Below are positions 27,116 to 35,272 of a stretch of DNA of 64,000 bases, in pieces. Every line of letters starts with the position of its first letter. The first letter of the stretch is position 1. The stretch comes from Larkinella insperata. Its GTDB lineage: Bacteria > Bacteroidota > Bacteroidia > Cytophagales > Spirosomataceae. The stretch is taken from assembly GCF_026248825.1 (NCBI RefSeq), contig NZ_CP110973.1:5353501-5417500 (forward strand), in the 5' to 3' direction. The notes under the pieces are model-generated. The model did not search any database. It was not told the DNA's origin and worked only from the letters and a program-made list of their open reading frames with translations. The translations under genes and the position numbers were made by a program.

Positions 27116-27123
27116 CCGTCTCC

Positions 27124-27801
27124 TTATTTCTTCAACGAAGTATTTTTTGCCAGTTTTCCCAACACAACCCCCAACGTCACTTGAACGGAGGGCCGCCAGC
27201 CTTTCCGAAAGTTAGCCGTGACATTCCGCTTGTAATCCCAGGTCTGGTTGTCGTTCGTCCAGTAATACCCATTCCAGTAATCCGGATGTTGGGTAATGTT
27301 TTGGGTCGAGAACAGTTTAGCAATGGATTGAAACCCCAAGGCCCCGGCCAGCGTGACCCGCCGGAAAAGGTAAAATTTACCGCCCACTGAGAAATCGGCG
27401 GCCAACGAAAAACCAGCCGCGCGCAACGAGTCAGCGGGAATCGCATAACGCGGAACCTGTTCCAGTTGCAAAACCGAATAATCTCCCAGAACGCGCACGG
27501 AAGCAAACAAATCGAGGATGTTATTTTGCAGGTCGTAATACCGTCGATAACCGATTCCCAGTTTGGTAGCACGAAACCGGTCCACTCGGGGCGGCAATAA
27601 AAGGGCGTGACCGTGCTGGCTGCTGTTGTGATAGGCTGATATCACCACACTGTTCAGACGTCCAAGGTACCGTTCGTACTGAACCACCTGAAATTTTGGG
27701 TGAACAAATCCTACCGGTGAAACGGAAATTTCCTGACGCTGGGCCTGTGCTCCCCTTAGGGTCGCCACCAACAACAGGAGAATCAAGGAAAAATTCTTCA
27801 T
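27124..27801 (-). CDS. Putative outer-membrane beta-barrel protein, unknown
   Basis: 225 residues with a signal peptide (FSLILLLLVATLRGAQAQ). The mature part is made of short amphipathic strands (VVQYERYLGRLNSVVISAY, RRYYDLQNNILDLFASVRVL, ADFSVGGKFYLFRRVTLAGA), a pattern fitting a small OMP barrel. The C-terminus LGKLAKNTSLKK lacks a terminal aromatic. No family recognised with confidence. Located next to a lipoprotein gene on the same strand, 34 bp upstream, so the two may be cotranscribed. Confidence 0.6.
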   Translation of the reverse strand: MKNFSLILLLLVATLRGAQAQRQEISVSPVGFVHPKFQVVQYERYLGRLNSVVISAYHNSSQHGHALLLPPRVDRFRATKLGIGYRRYYDLQNNILDLFASVRVLGDYSVLQLEQVPRYAIPADSLRAAGFSLAADFSVGGKFYLFRRVTLAGALGFQSIAKLFSTQNITQHPDYWNGYYWTNDNQTWDYKRNVTANFRKGWRPSVQVTLGVVLGKLAKNTSLKK

Positions 27802-27834
27802 CATTCAAAAGGTAAGTGGATCGTTGAGCGCAAC

Positions 27835-28182
27835 TTACGGTTTACGCCTGTCTTCCCAAACCAACATCGGGTTTTCGGCTTCTTTGGAAAACTCCGGGCA
27901 GCGACCATCCCCTTTGCCCGAAAAGCCGCCGTCGGGCGCACAAAGCGTGTCGCAGTTGGCAATCACCACGCCTGGAATATCGCAGCAGCGGGGCGGAATG
28001 TAATACACCTCCTGGCCTTTGAACGCATAGCGATAGACCTGCGCCGGAGGGTTCCAGACAGGCTCCTGCTTAATTTTTTCGATTACCTGCTGAATACAAT
28101 CCGGGACCGTCTCCGGAGCGGGATTTTTATCCTCACAGCCGAGAATTAGCGTCAAAATGAGTATACTCACAAAGGTTTTCAT
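27835..28182 (-). CDS. Lipoprotein, DUF6970-like
   Basis: 115 residues with a lipoprotein signal (SILILTLILGCED, lipobox Cys). The mature domain is Cys-rich: DCIQQ, RCCDIPG, NCDTLCAPDGGFSGKGDGRC. The motif of a double Cys followed by CAPDGG and GKGDG..CP matches what I recall of DUF6970 lipoproteins of Bacteroidota; the exact Pfam name is from memory. The Cys spacing suggests disulfides or metal binding in the periplasm. Function unknown. Confidence 0.6.
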   Translation of the reverse strand: MKTFVSILILTLILGCEDKNPAPETVPDCIQQVIEKIKQEPVWNPPAQVYRYAFKGQEVYYIPPRCCDIPGVVIANCDTLCAPDGGFSGKGDGRCPEFSKEAENPMLVWEDRRKP

Positions 28183-28214
28183 GGCGCCTGCCGTTTTTCC
28201 AGTATAGACTCAAA

Positions 28215-29267
28215 ATGAACCCGGAACGTTGGAGAGAATTTAGGATAAATTGCCTTAAATCATTTTTAGCTTTATTCCCTCTGCTCCTCTTTTCTTGTGA
28301 AAAACCAACGCCCAAACAACTAACACCCGCCTTTTATTACTGGCAGACCACTTATCAGCCCACGCCTGCCTACCTCCACTTGCTCCGGCAGATTCCACTT
28401 CAAAAACTTTATATACGGTATTTCGACGTGGACTGGGACGCGGCAACCCAATCGCCCAGGCCCAAAGCCGTGATTGAGTTTGTCCGGAAACCCACTGGCC
28501 TGACGGTGGTACCGGTCGTCTTCATTACCAACCAAACCCTGCTTCAGTGCCCTACCTCGCAGATTCCGGCCCTGTCGGAAAACATCTTCCGAAAAATCAG
28601 CCAGCTTAGCCAGCGGAACGGTATCTCTTTTCGGGAACTGCAACTCGATTGTGACTGGACCTCCCGCAGCCGCGATCGGTATTTTCAACTGCTTCGGGAA
28701 GTTAAAAACCGGTTTCGGGGTACGGTTTCGGCCACCATCCGGCTGCATCAGATTAAGTACCCCGAGCAGACCGGCATCCCGCCCACCGACCGGGGCATGT
28801 TGATGTTTTACAACATGGCCGACTGGAAACGGCCCGAAACCCGGAACTCCATTTTTGACCTGACGGTGGCGGGGCGGTATTTGGACCGACTCGAACACTA
28901 TTCCCTGCCGCTGGACGTTGTATTACCGTTGTTTCGCTGGACGGTCGTTTACCGCAACAACCGGTTTCTAACCCTGCTCAACAACGTCGATCAACAAACG
29001 CTGACGGCGCTTCCGTTTTTGAAACCCGAAGGCGAAAACCGTTTCATGTCAATCCGGGACACCGCAGCGCTGGGCTTGTCCTTCCGCCGGGGCGACCTCT
29101 TGCGGGCCGAAGCGTGCCAACCCGACGACCTGACGCGAGCAAAAGAACTGTTGTTATCAAAAATTAGTAACCAAAAACTTACATTTGCCCTCTATCATCT
29201 CGACTCTACCGTTATTTCGCCGTATTCCAATGCGTTTATCCAGTCTCTTTTCCGTTCGTCTCCGTAG
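28215..29267 (+). CDS. Putative lipoprotein, unknown function
   Basis: 350 residues. A hydrophobic N-terminal segment (FLALFPLLLFSCEKP) ends in a lipobox-like Cys. The remainder reads as alternating beta strands and helices, with LYIRYFDVDWD near residue 75 and LQLDCDWTSRSRD near 145, suggestive of a TIM-barrel or glycosidase-like fold; catalytic residues were not identified. Its 3' end overlaps the start of the next gene by 38 bp, a strong sign of cotranscription. No family name is claimed. Confidence 0.65.
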   Translation: MNPERWREFRINCLKSFLALFPLLLFSCEKPTPKQLTPAFYYWQTTYQPTPAYLHLLRQIPLQKLYIRYFDVDWDAATQSPRPKAVIEFVRKPTGLTVVPVVFITNQTLLQCPTSQIPALSENIFRKISQLSQRNGISFRELQLDCDWTSRSRDRYFQLLREVKNRFRGTVSATIRLHQIKYPEQTGIPPTDRGMLMFYNMADWKRPETRNSIFDLTVAGRYLDRLEHYSLPLDVVLPLFRWTVVYRNNRFLTLLNNVDQQTLTALPFLKPEGENRFMSIRDTAALGLSFRRGDLLRAEACQPDDLTRAKELLLSKISNQKLTFALYHLDSTVISPYSNAFIQSLFRSSP

Positions 29268-31683
29268 CCTCCTGCTGTCACTTGCCATCCTGATCGGTTT
29301 CGCCTGCGGTCCGAGCACTTACGATATCAATGAGTTCATGAGCTTTTTCATGCCGGAAAGCAGTCAGGCTTCGGCTCGCGATCAGATTTATCATTTTACT
29401 CCATTGCTGTACCGGTACGAGGACGGTTTTGGTCCGAAAAAAGATTCGCTGCAACCCGACCCGAACGTACTGTCCTGGGAAACGTACACGCAGCATAAGG
29501 TACCGCAACCCGAAATCGTCAACGCGCTTTACAACCGCGATATGAAAACGTCGAACGGACTGGTGCGCTGGGCTTCGACCTCCAATCCCGCAGCTTTGGT
29601 TTATCTGAACCTGGCCTGGCGGGTTGAGGAAGCCGCCCCCAAACCCCGCAATAGCTGGGAAACCGATACAACTCCACCGGACACCTCGACGGCTCCGCTA
29701 ACGGCTCTGCTGAAGGAAGCTCGCACGGGATATTCTGCCACGCGGGACGGTTTTCTGAAAGAACGGTACGCGTTCCAAGCCGTTAAACTGGCGGCCCTGG
29801 CGAAAAAGTTTGAGCAGAGCCGCGACTTATATGATGAGCTGGTTCGTCCGCTGTCGAAAAAAACGTTTCTCAGTGATTGGGCCTACAGTCGACACGCCGG
29901 GGCGACGCTGGCCCTGGGAGACACGGCCCGGGCGATTTACGAATTTGCCCAGGTTTTCGATCGCTGTCCCTCGCGTCGGCGGGAAGCGGAAGCCAGCCTG
30001 CGGATTCACGGAATCCGGTTTCGGGAGAAAGCCCTTGAGTATTGCGCCAACAACCGCGAAAAGGCCGCGGTGTACGCCCTCTGCGCCATTCAGCCGAAGC
30101 AGGATGCCCTGCCTTTTCTGAAGGAAATGACACGGCTGAATCCGGAAAATTCATTGATTGAACTGGTAATGGCGCGGGAAATTAACCGCAATGAATACTT
30201 TTTCTTTCAGGATGGCGCGCCCCTATACGGGTACGACGATGCCAGCCGGGCCGACTCCCTCCGGTTCATAAACCGCCAAAAAGAAGCTCCTGATTATTTT
30301 GAACAGCTGAGAAGTTTCGCACTCGAATCGGCGGAAAACAAAGCGTTGAAAAATCAGGCCTTCTGGTATACGGCCACCGCTTACCTGGATTACCTCGGGA
30401 AAGCATACGATCAGGCCAAAACGCACCTGGATTTAGCCAGCCAGCAACCGACGGCAAATCCGATCTTGAAAAAGCAGATTGCCCTCCAACAAATGCTCCT
30501 GCTGACGGCTCAAACCGATGCCATCACACCGGAAGCTGAAAGTCAACTTATCGGCTATCTCGAAAAGTTTGGCAATTCGCTGAATTTTTACATGACGAAT
30601 GCCTTTGTGGAAACCTGCAAGCAATGGGCGGCCAAATACGGTTACAGAAAGGAATCGACCAAAGAATCGGGCGGCTTTCTGGCCGGCTGTTTCCGCTCGA
30701 AAAGCTCTTCTGTGGACGAAAACAACCTGGCCAAAGCGTTCCTGCTGACGGCTTTAACTTCGTCGCAACTCAACAAAAACGAGATTTACTTTAACAGCCA
30801 TTCGGATTTATACGACATCGAAGATACCACATCGGCGGCCACCGTTCGAGGAGTTGTTGAGTTTGCGTCCCGGGCCAACCCGACTGATTTTGACAGACGG
30901 CTGCTCCGGCTGAGCGGTTTTACGCCCGATGCGTTGAACGTTCTCTACGGCAGAAGGTTACTGGCGGAAAATCAATATGCCCAGGCCGCTGAAGCGTTCG
31001 CCAAAGTCGATCCGAAAGTGTGGCAAAATGAGCCGTTTAAAACGTATTTCAACGAAGACCCTTTTGTTGTAAACCTGATCGGCAAAAAAACCAGTACCCC
31101 TACCGCGAACCCTTACACTCCGGTGACATTTCTTCAGAAGCTGGTAGCGCTGGAAAAACAGGCACAAAACGCATCCGGCGACGCGGCCGCCAACCTGTAT
31201 TATCAGCTAGGCTGCGGAACGTTTAACCTGAGCTGGTTTGGCAACGCCTGGATTCTGGAACGCGCGCGCTGGAGCCGGGCCGAGCCTACTTTATACCAGT
31301 ATACCTACCATCAGGTCCAGAATCCACAACGGAATCAGACGCTCGATTCGTTGAATAAACAGGTTTATTACACCACCGCCGACGCCAAGGCTTATTTTGA
31401 AAAAGCCATTTCAGCGGCACAAAATCCGGAACTAGCCGCCAAAGCCTGTTATATGGCCGCCCGTTGTGAGCAGAACGCGTTCTGGACACGCCAGGAAACC
31501 GAACTATCCAAACGAGGGTACTCAGCCGACCCGGAACCGTTCAACGCCGAAATGAAAAAGCTCCGCCGGTCGGAATACACCAACTATCTATCAAAATTAT
31601 CGCAGCAATACCGCCAAACCCAGTTTCACCGGGATGCCATTCGGGAGTGCGCAACGTACGCGGACTTTTTAGCCGGAAAGTAA
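29230..31683 (+). CDS. Large putative lipoprotein with helical (TPR-like) repeats
   Basis: 817 residues from the ATG at 29230; this start puts a signal (SLLLSLAILIGFACGPS) with lipobox Cys directly at the N-terminus. The rest is mostly helical with tandem TPR-like helices, for example residues around AVKLAALAKKFEQSRDLYDE, RAIYEFAQVFDRCPSRRREA and LAENQYAQAAEAFAKVDPKV. Overlaps the previous lipoprotein gene. Inference: a surface or periplasmic scaffold working with that partner. Function unknown. Confidence 0.65.
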   Translation: MRLSSLFSVRLRSLLLSLAILIGFACGPSTYDINEFMSFFMPESSQASARDQIYHFTPLLYRYEDGFGPKKDSLQPDPNVLSWETYTQHKVPQPEIVNALYNRDMKTSNGLVRWASTSNPAALVYLNLAWRVEEAAPKPRNSWETDTTPPDTSTAPLTALLKEARTGYSATRDGFLKERYAFQAVKLAALAKKFEQSRDLYDELVRPLSKKTFLSDWAYSRHAGATLALGDTARAIYEFAQVFDRCPSRRREAEASLRIHGIRFREKALEYCANNREKAAVYALCAIQPKQDALPFLKEMTRLNPENSLIELVMAREINRNEYFFFQDGAPLYGYDDASRADSLRFINRQKEAPDYFEQLRSFALESAENKALKNQAFWYTATAYLDYLGKAYDQAKTHLDLASQQPTANPILKKQIALQQMLLLTAQTDAITPEAESQLIGYLEKFGNSLNFYMTNAFVETCKQWAAKYGYRKESTKESGGFLAGCFRSKSSSVDENNLAKAFLLTALTSSQLNKNEIYFNSHSDLYDIEDTTSAATVRGVVEFASRANPTDFDRRLLRLSGFTPDALNVLYGRRLLAENQYAQAAEAFAKVDPKVWQNEPFKTYFNEDPFVVNLIGKKTSTPTANPYTPVTFLQKLVALEKQAQNASGDAAANLYYQLGCGTFNLSWFGNAWILERARWSRAEPTLYQYTYHQVQNPQRNQTLDSLNKQVYYTTADAKAYFEKAISAAQNPELAAKACYMAARCEQNAFWTRQETELSKRGYSADPEPFNAEMKKLRRSEYTNYLSKLSQQYRQTQFHRDAIRECATYADFLAGK

Positions 31684-31691
31684 TTTTGAGC

Positions 31692-32471
31692 TTATCGTTT
31701 CTTGAAACGTTCGCCGAAATAGCAATTTATACCAACGGCCAGATAGCCCCATTTATCGGAGCTATTTTTGCCGTAATGATTTCCTTCGGTAAAGGCCAGG
31801 CTGCCCGGCTGCATAATTTGGTTGTTGCCATCCAGGGTGGCATCCAACTTGTCGGTCCGAACGAAATTAAACCGGATGTCGCCAAACACGCTCATTCGCC
31901 GGGCTAGGGCCGTCGACACCCGAATGCCCGTCAGCCAGACCAGCTCGTGCGTATTTCGGATGCCCGATTTTCCGCGGGGTTCAATGCCGTCGCGGCTCCG
32001 GTGGCTGTTCTGGTTGTTGGTCAGCCGCTGCAACGCCCCCGTGGTCAGATCATGCGCTTCAGCCCGAAAAAACAGCAGACCGGTCCCCGCATAAGGACGT
32101 ACCTCCACCAGTCGCTGCTCCTGGCGAAACCAGGGCAAAACATCCACCGAAACGGCCAGGGCCACCTGGGTAAACCGGGCGCTGGATGCTGAATGATAAA
32201 ATTCATCCTGCTGTGCTTTCAACGTTCCAAAATCAAACGGAACTTCAACCGATACAGTTTGGGTAACGGGAATCACCAACGAAGCCCCTAAAAAGGGCGT
32301 TGATTGCAGGTCTTTGAGATCGCCAAACAGTTGGGTTAGACCGCCCCGGATCGCCAGGCTGGCGGGCTGCGAATTTTCCCAGCGGCTTTGCGGACGACGC
32401 TGAGCCGATGCGGTCAGTGTGGTGAGAATTGTAAAAAGCAAACTGAACCCAAAGCGTACTTTCCTGTTCAT
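31692..32471 (-). CDS. Putative outer-membrane beta-barrel protein
   Basis: 259 residues with a signal peptide (FSLLFTILTTLTASAQ). Alternating strands with aromatic edges occur throughout (SVEVPFDFGTL, VALAVSVDVLPWF, VEVRPYAGTGLLFFRAEA, WGYLAVGINCYFGERF). This is the composition of small OmpA/OprF-like barrels annotated in Bacteroidota as outer membrane beta-barrel proteins. Convergent with the TPR lipoprotein gene with only eight bases between them. Function unknown. Confidence 0.65.
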   Translation of the reverse strand: MNRKVRFGFSLLFTILTTLTASAQRRPQSRWENSQPASLAIRGGLTQLFGDLKDLQSTPFLGASLVIPVTQTVSVEVPFDFGTLKAQQDEFYHSASSARFTQVALAVSVDVLPWFRQEQRLVEVRPYAGTGLLFFRAEAHDLTTGALQRLTNNQNSHRSRDGIEPRGKSGIRNTHELVWLTGIRVSTALARRMSVFGDIRFNFVRTDKLDATLDGNNQIMQPGSLAFTEGNHYGKNSSDKWGYLAVGINCYFGERFKKR

Positions 32472-32548
32472 TATGTGGTGTGGATATAGATTTCACGTTA
32501 GACGGCCCTTTGCTTAAAAAGTCATCCCCCATCCCACTTTTTTCACGC

Positions 32549-33187
32549 ATGGCGAATCAACCAGTCGTTGACAACGGTTTCGACAGCATTGCTCCTTTTT
32601 ACGATGCCCTTTCCCGGCTTGTGTTCGGGAACGCGTTGCGGAAGGCGCAGGCCTGCTGGCTCAACCAGATTCCACCAGGAGCCGAGATTCTGGTGTTTGG
32701 TGGCGGTTCGGGCTGGCTGTTAGCACGTCTTTTGGCCGTTTGCCATCCGCGTCACGTTAGTTACATCGACGCTTCAGCGGCCATGATAACGTTGGCGCGC
32801 CAAAAGGTAGATAACGACAGTCGCGTTGACTTTCGGACGGGCACGGAACTTTCCATCCAGCCGGGTGATAAAGTGGATGTGGTGATCACGCCCTTTGTTC
32901 TAGACCTGTTTGCGGAAGAACGCCTAAAAATCGTTGTTCTTCCCCGCTTATTTTCCAGTTTGAAACCCGGCGGACTATGGCTCTGCTGCGACTTTCTGGA
33001 GCCTCGTTGGTGGTGGCAAAAAATTCTGCTCTGGAGTGAATACCGATTTTTTCGTGCGATCAGCCGCATTGAAGCCGATCATTTGCCTAACTGGCAACAT
33101 CTATTGGAAACGCATCTTCCGCTCAACCCCGGTCAGATGACTACCTTCTTTGGAGGGATGATCGGCAGTGGTTACTGGCGAAAGTAG
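32549..33187 (+). CDS. Class I SAM-dependent methyltransferase
   Basis: 212 residues from the ATG at 32549; a GTG at 32480 in frame is an alternative. The Rossmann motif I is degenerate but visible as EILVFGGGSGWLLARLL at about 45-61, followed by VSYIDASAAMITLARQ (motif II acidic residue), VDVVITPFVLDLF and LKPGGLWLCCDF. The fold is UbiE/Methyltransf_11-like. It acts on an unknown small molecule; no quinone-pathway gene is adjacent, so a ubiE-type role cannot be claimed. Confidence 0.8.
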   Translation: MANQPVVDNGFDSIAPFYDALSRLVFGNALRKAQACWLNQIPPGAEILVFGGGSGWLLARLLAVCHPRHVSYIDASAAMITLARQKVDNDSRVDFRTGTELSIQPGDKVDVVITPFVLDLFAEERLKIVVLPRLFSSLKPGGLWLCCDFLEPRWWWQKILLWSEYRFFRAISRIEADHLPNWQHLLETHLPLNPGQMTTFFGGMIGSGYWRK

Positions 33188-33249
33188 TACCTGGATACGA
33201 ATAGAAGTCGGTTCATTCGTAACGCATGAAACTTCCTCAATTTTAATAG

Positions 33250-33257
33250 TACATTTG
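33250..33257 (+). promoter_or_regulatory. -7 promoter motif before the cytochrome/sulfite dehydrogenase genes
   Basis: TACATTTG matches TAnnTTTG, 67 bp before the cytochrome ATG. No clear -33 TTG at the standard distance. Confidence 0.4.
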
Positions 33258-33323
33258 GAATTTCATCTTTACCACCCAATTTTATTAGCCTAATCATAGC
33301 CACTAGTTTCTAAACCAATTCCC

Positions 33324-33926
33324 ATGTGGAAGTTTTACCTTGGCTCCTCGCTTCTGGCCTCCGTTTTTTGCACCGCCTGCCTGATAACGTCCGGATCTTT
33401 CCCGCGGCCTGTCAACCAAACCCGGCCCGATACACTGGCTTGGCCGAAAACGTTTGGATTTGGCAAACCAGTAACCACTCAACAGCTTACCCGCCTGGAT
33501 ACTGATGTTCGTCCGGACGGTAAAGGTCTACCCGCCGGAAGCGGTACCGCCCGGCAGGGGAAGCCCATTTATGCGGCAAAATGTGCAAGTTGCCACGGCC
33601 CAACCGGAGTGGAAGGCCCGAATGATCAGCTCGTCATTATCAAGGGGTTGACAGATCCAGCTGCCAAGGCAAAAAACAAAGTCATCGGCAATTACTGGCC
33701 TTATGCAACAACCGTTTTTGATTACATCAAACGGGCGATGCCGTTCAATCAGCCGGGCTCGCTGAGCGATCCGGAGGTCTACAGCCTGACGGCTTTTCTG
33801 CTGCACGCCAACGGCATAATCAAAGAAACCGATGTGATGAATGCCCAGACCTTGCCCAACATTCAAATGCCCAACCGCGGCTCGTTCGTTCCCGATGATC
33901 GACTGAGCACCCCGGCGGTTCGTTAA
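33324..33926 (+). CDS. c-type cytochrome (SoxD/SorB-like partner of sulfite dehydrogenase)
   Basis: 200 residues. A hydrophobic N-terminus with a Cys (SLLASVFCTACLITSG) suggests a secreted or lipid-anchored protein. One haem site is present as KCASCHGPTG at about residues 89-98, and a likely Met ligand in RAMPFNQPG near 138. The gene lies 16 bp upstream of the molybdoenzyme and the two are surely cotranscribed. Role: periplasmic electron acceptor for sulfite oxidation. Confidence 0.85.
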   Translation: MWKFYLGSSLLASVFCTACLITSGSFPRPVNQTRPDTLAWPKTFGFGKPVTTQQLTRLDTDVRPDGKGLPAGSGTARQGKPIYAAKCASCHGPTGVEGPNDQLVIIKGLTDPAAKAKNKVIGNYWPYATTVFDYIKRAMPFNQPGSLSDPEVYSLTAFLLHANGIIKETDVMNAQTLPNIQMPNRGSFVPDDRLSTPAVR

Positions 33927-33942
33927 CAAAAGCCGTATTCCA

Positions 33943-35193
33943 ATGACTACTAACGATAAAGACGAAGCTTCCCAACCTTCTAAAAAGATTCACCGGCGCA
34001 CTCTGCTGGGCGGAATGGCAACGGCTGCGGTGGTGCTGGCCCAGACGGCGCACGGCAAGGCATTCCAGGCAGGTATTTCCCGCTCCGAATGGGTCAGTCC
34101 CGAAGACCCCACGAAAGTTCTCGGTGTTCCGCCCGGCCTGGTCGGCACCCGGTCACCGCACGTCAGGCTGGCCAAATTGCCTTCAGAAATATCTTCTCGA
34201 ACACCCTTACAGGATTTATTCGGCACCATTACCCCCTCAGACCTCCATTTTGAACGGCACCACAACGGCGTACCGGCCATCGATCCGGCCCGGTACGAAC
34301 TGGTTATCCACGGTATGGTTGCCCGGCCGACGACGTTCACCCTGGCCGATCTTAAACGTTTCCCCTCGGTTTCGCGCATCTGTTTTCTGGAATGTTCGGG
34401 CAATTACCGTGGCCAGGATGATGGGAAAATCGCGCCCCAGCAAATCTGCGGGCTCACCAGCCAGAGTGAGTGGACTGGCGTTAAGCTTTCCACCTTGTTT
34501 CGGGAAGTGGGGGTTGATCCCAAATCAACCTGGTTTCTGGCCGAGGGCGGAGATTCGGCGGTCATGACCCGCAGCATTCCGACGAGCAAGGGTTGGGAGG
34601 ACGCCATTCTGGCTTATGCTCAAAACGGCGAAGCCGTGCGTCCCGAGCAGGGCTACCCGGTCCGGTTGCTGCTTCCGGGCTGGGAAGGCAACGCCAACGT
34701 AAAATGGCTGCGACGCCTTGAATTATCCGACCAACCTTACCATACCCGGCAGGAAACGTCTAAATACACGGAAGCCATTGGTGGCGGGAAAATTCGTCAA
34801 TTCAGTTTTGTGATGGACGCCCGGTCAATTATTACCTACCCGGCTTACCCGGCGAAAGTGGAAAAGGGATGGATCGAAATTCGGGGCATTGCCTGGAGCG
34901 GCCGGGGCAAGATTGCCAGGGTGGAAGTTAGCGTTAATGCGGGCAAAACCTGGCAAACCGCCGAACTCCAGGAACCGGTTCTGGACAAAGCCCACGTCGT
35001 TTTCCGGTACCTATGGCACTGGAACGGCCAGCCAACCGAAATCATGAGCCGGGCCGTGGATGAAACCGATTATACCCAGCCGACTTTAAAAGAACTGGTG
35101 GCTGCCCGGGGTGGAAATATGGGCTATCACCTCAACCCGATTACGGCCTGGTCCCTGCAACCGGATGGACAGGTGTTGTTTAAAGCCACCTGA
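33943..35193 (+). CDS. soxC: Sulfite dehydrogenase, molybdopterin subunit (SoxC/SorA-like)
   Basis: 416 residues with a Tat signal (KKIHRRTLLGGMATAAVVLA). The oxidoreductase molybdopterin domain contains FLECSGNYRG with the molybdenum-ligand Cys near residue 153, RPEQGYPVRLLLPGWEGN, and WLRRLELSDQPYHT. A C-terminal Mo-co dimerisation-like domain follows (GWIEIRGIAWSGRGKIARVE). It oxidises sulfite to sulfate in the periplasm, passing electrons to the upstream cytochrome. SoxC and SorA are hard to separate by eye; no other sox genes are nearby. Confidence 0.88.
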   Translation: MTTNDKDEASQPSKKIHRRTLLGGMATAAVVLAQTAHGKAFQAGISRSEWVSPEDPTKVLGVPPGLVGTRSPHVRLAKLPSEISSRTPLQDLFGTITPSDLHFERHHNGVPAIDPARYELVIHGMVARPTTFTLADLKRFPSVSRICFLECSGNYRGQDDGKIAPQQICGLTSQSEWTGVKLSTLFREVGVDPKSTWFLAEGGDSAVMTRSIPTSKGWEDAILAYAQNGEAVRPEQGYPVRLLLPGWEGNANVKWLRRLELSDQPYHTRQETSKYTEAIGGGKIRQFSFVMDARSIITYPAYPAKVEKGWIEIRGIAWSGRGKIARVEVSVNAGKTWQTAELQEPVLDKAHVVFRYLWHWNGQPTEIMSRAVDETDYTQPTLKELVAARGGNMGYHLNPITAWSLQPDGQVLFKAT

Positions 35194-35220
35194 CGGGATT
35201 GAGGTTTCAGCCCGCCTAAA

Positions 35221-35256
35221 AAAGAAGCCCGGAAGCGATTTGCTTCCGGGCTTCAG
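35221..35256. terminator. Strong hairpin between soxC and dnaK
   Basis: GAAGCCCGGAAGC (35224-35236) pairs perfectly with GCTTCCGGGCTTC (35242-35254) over 13 bp. An A-run (TAAAAAAG) on its left gives a U-run for the minus strand, so it terminates dnaK (-) and probably also soxC (+). Confidence 0.85.
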
Positions 35257-35272
35257 TATGAATGCGTACCGA

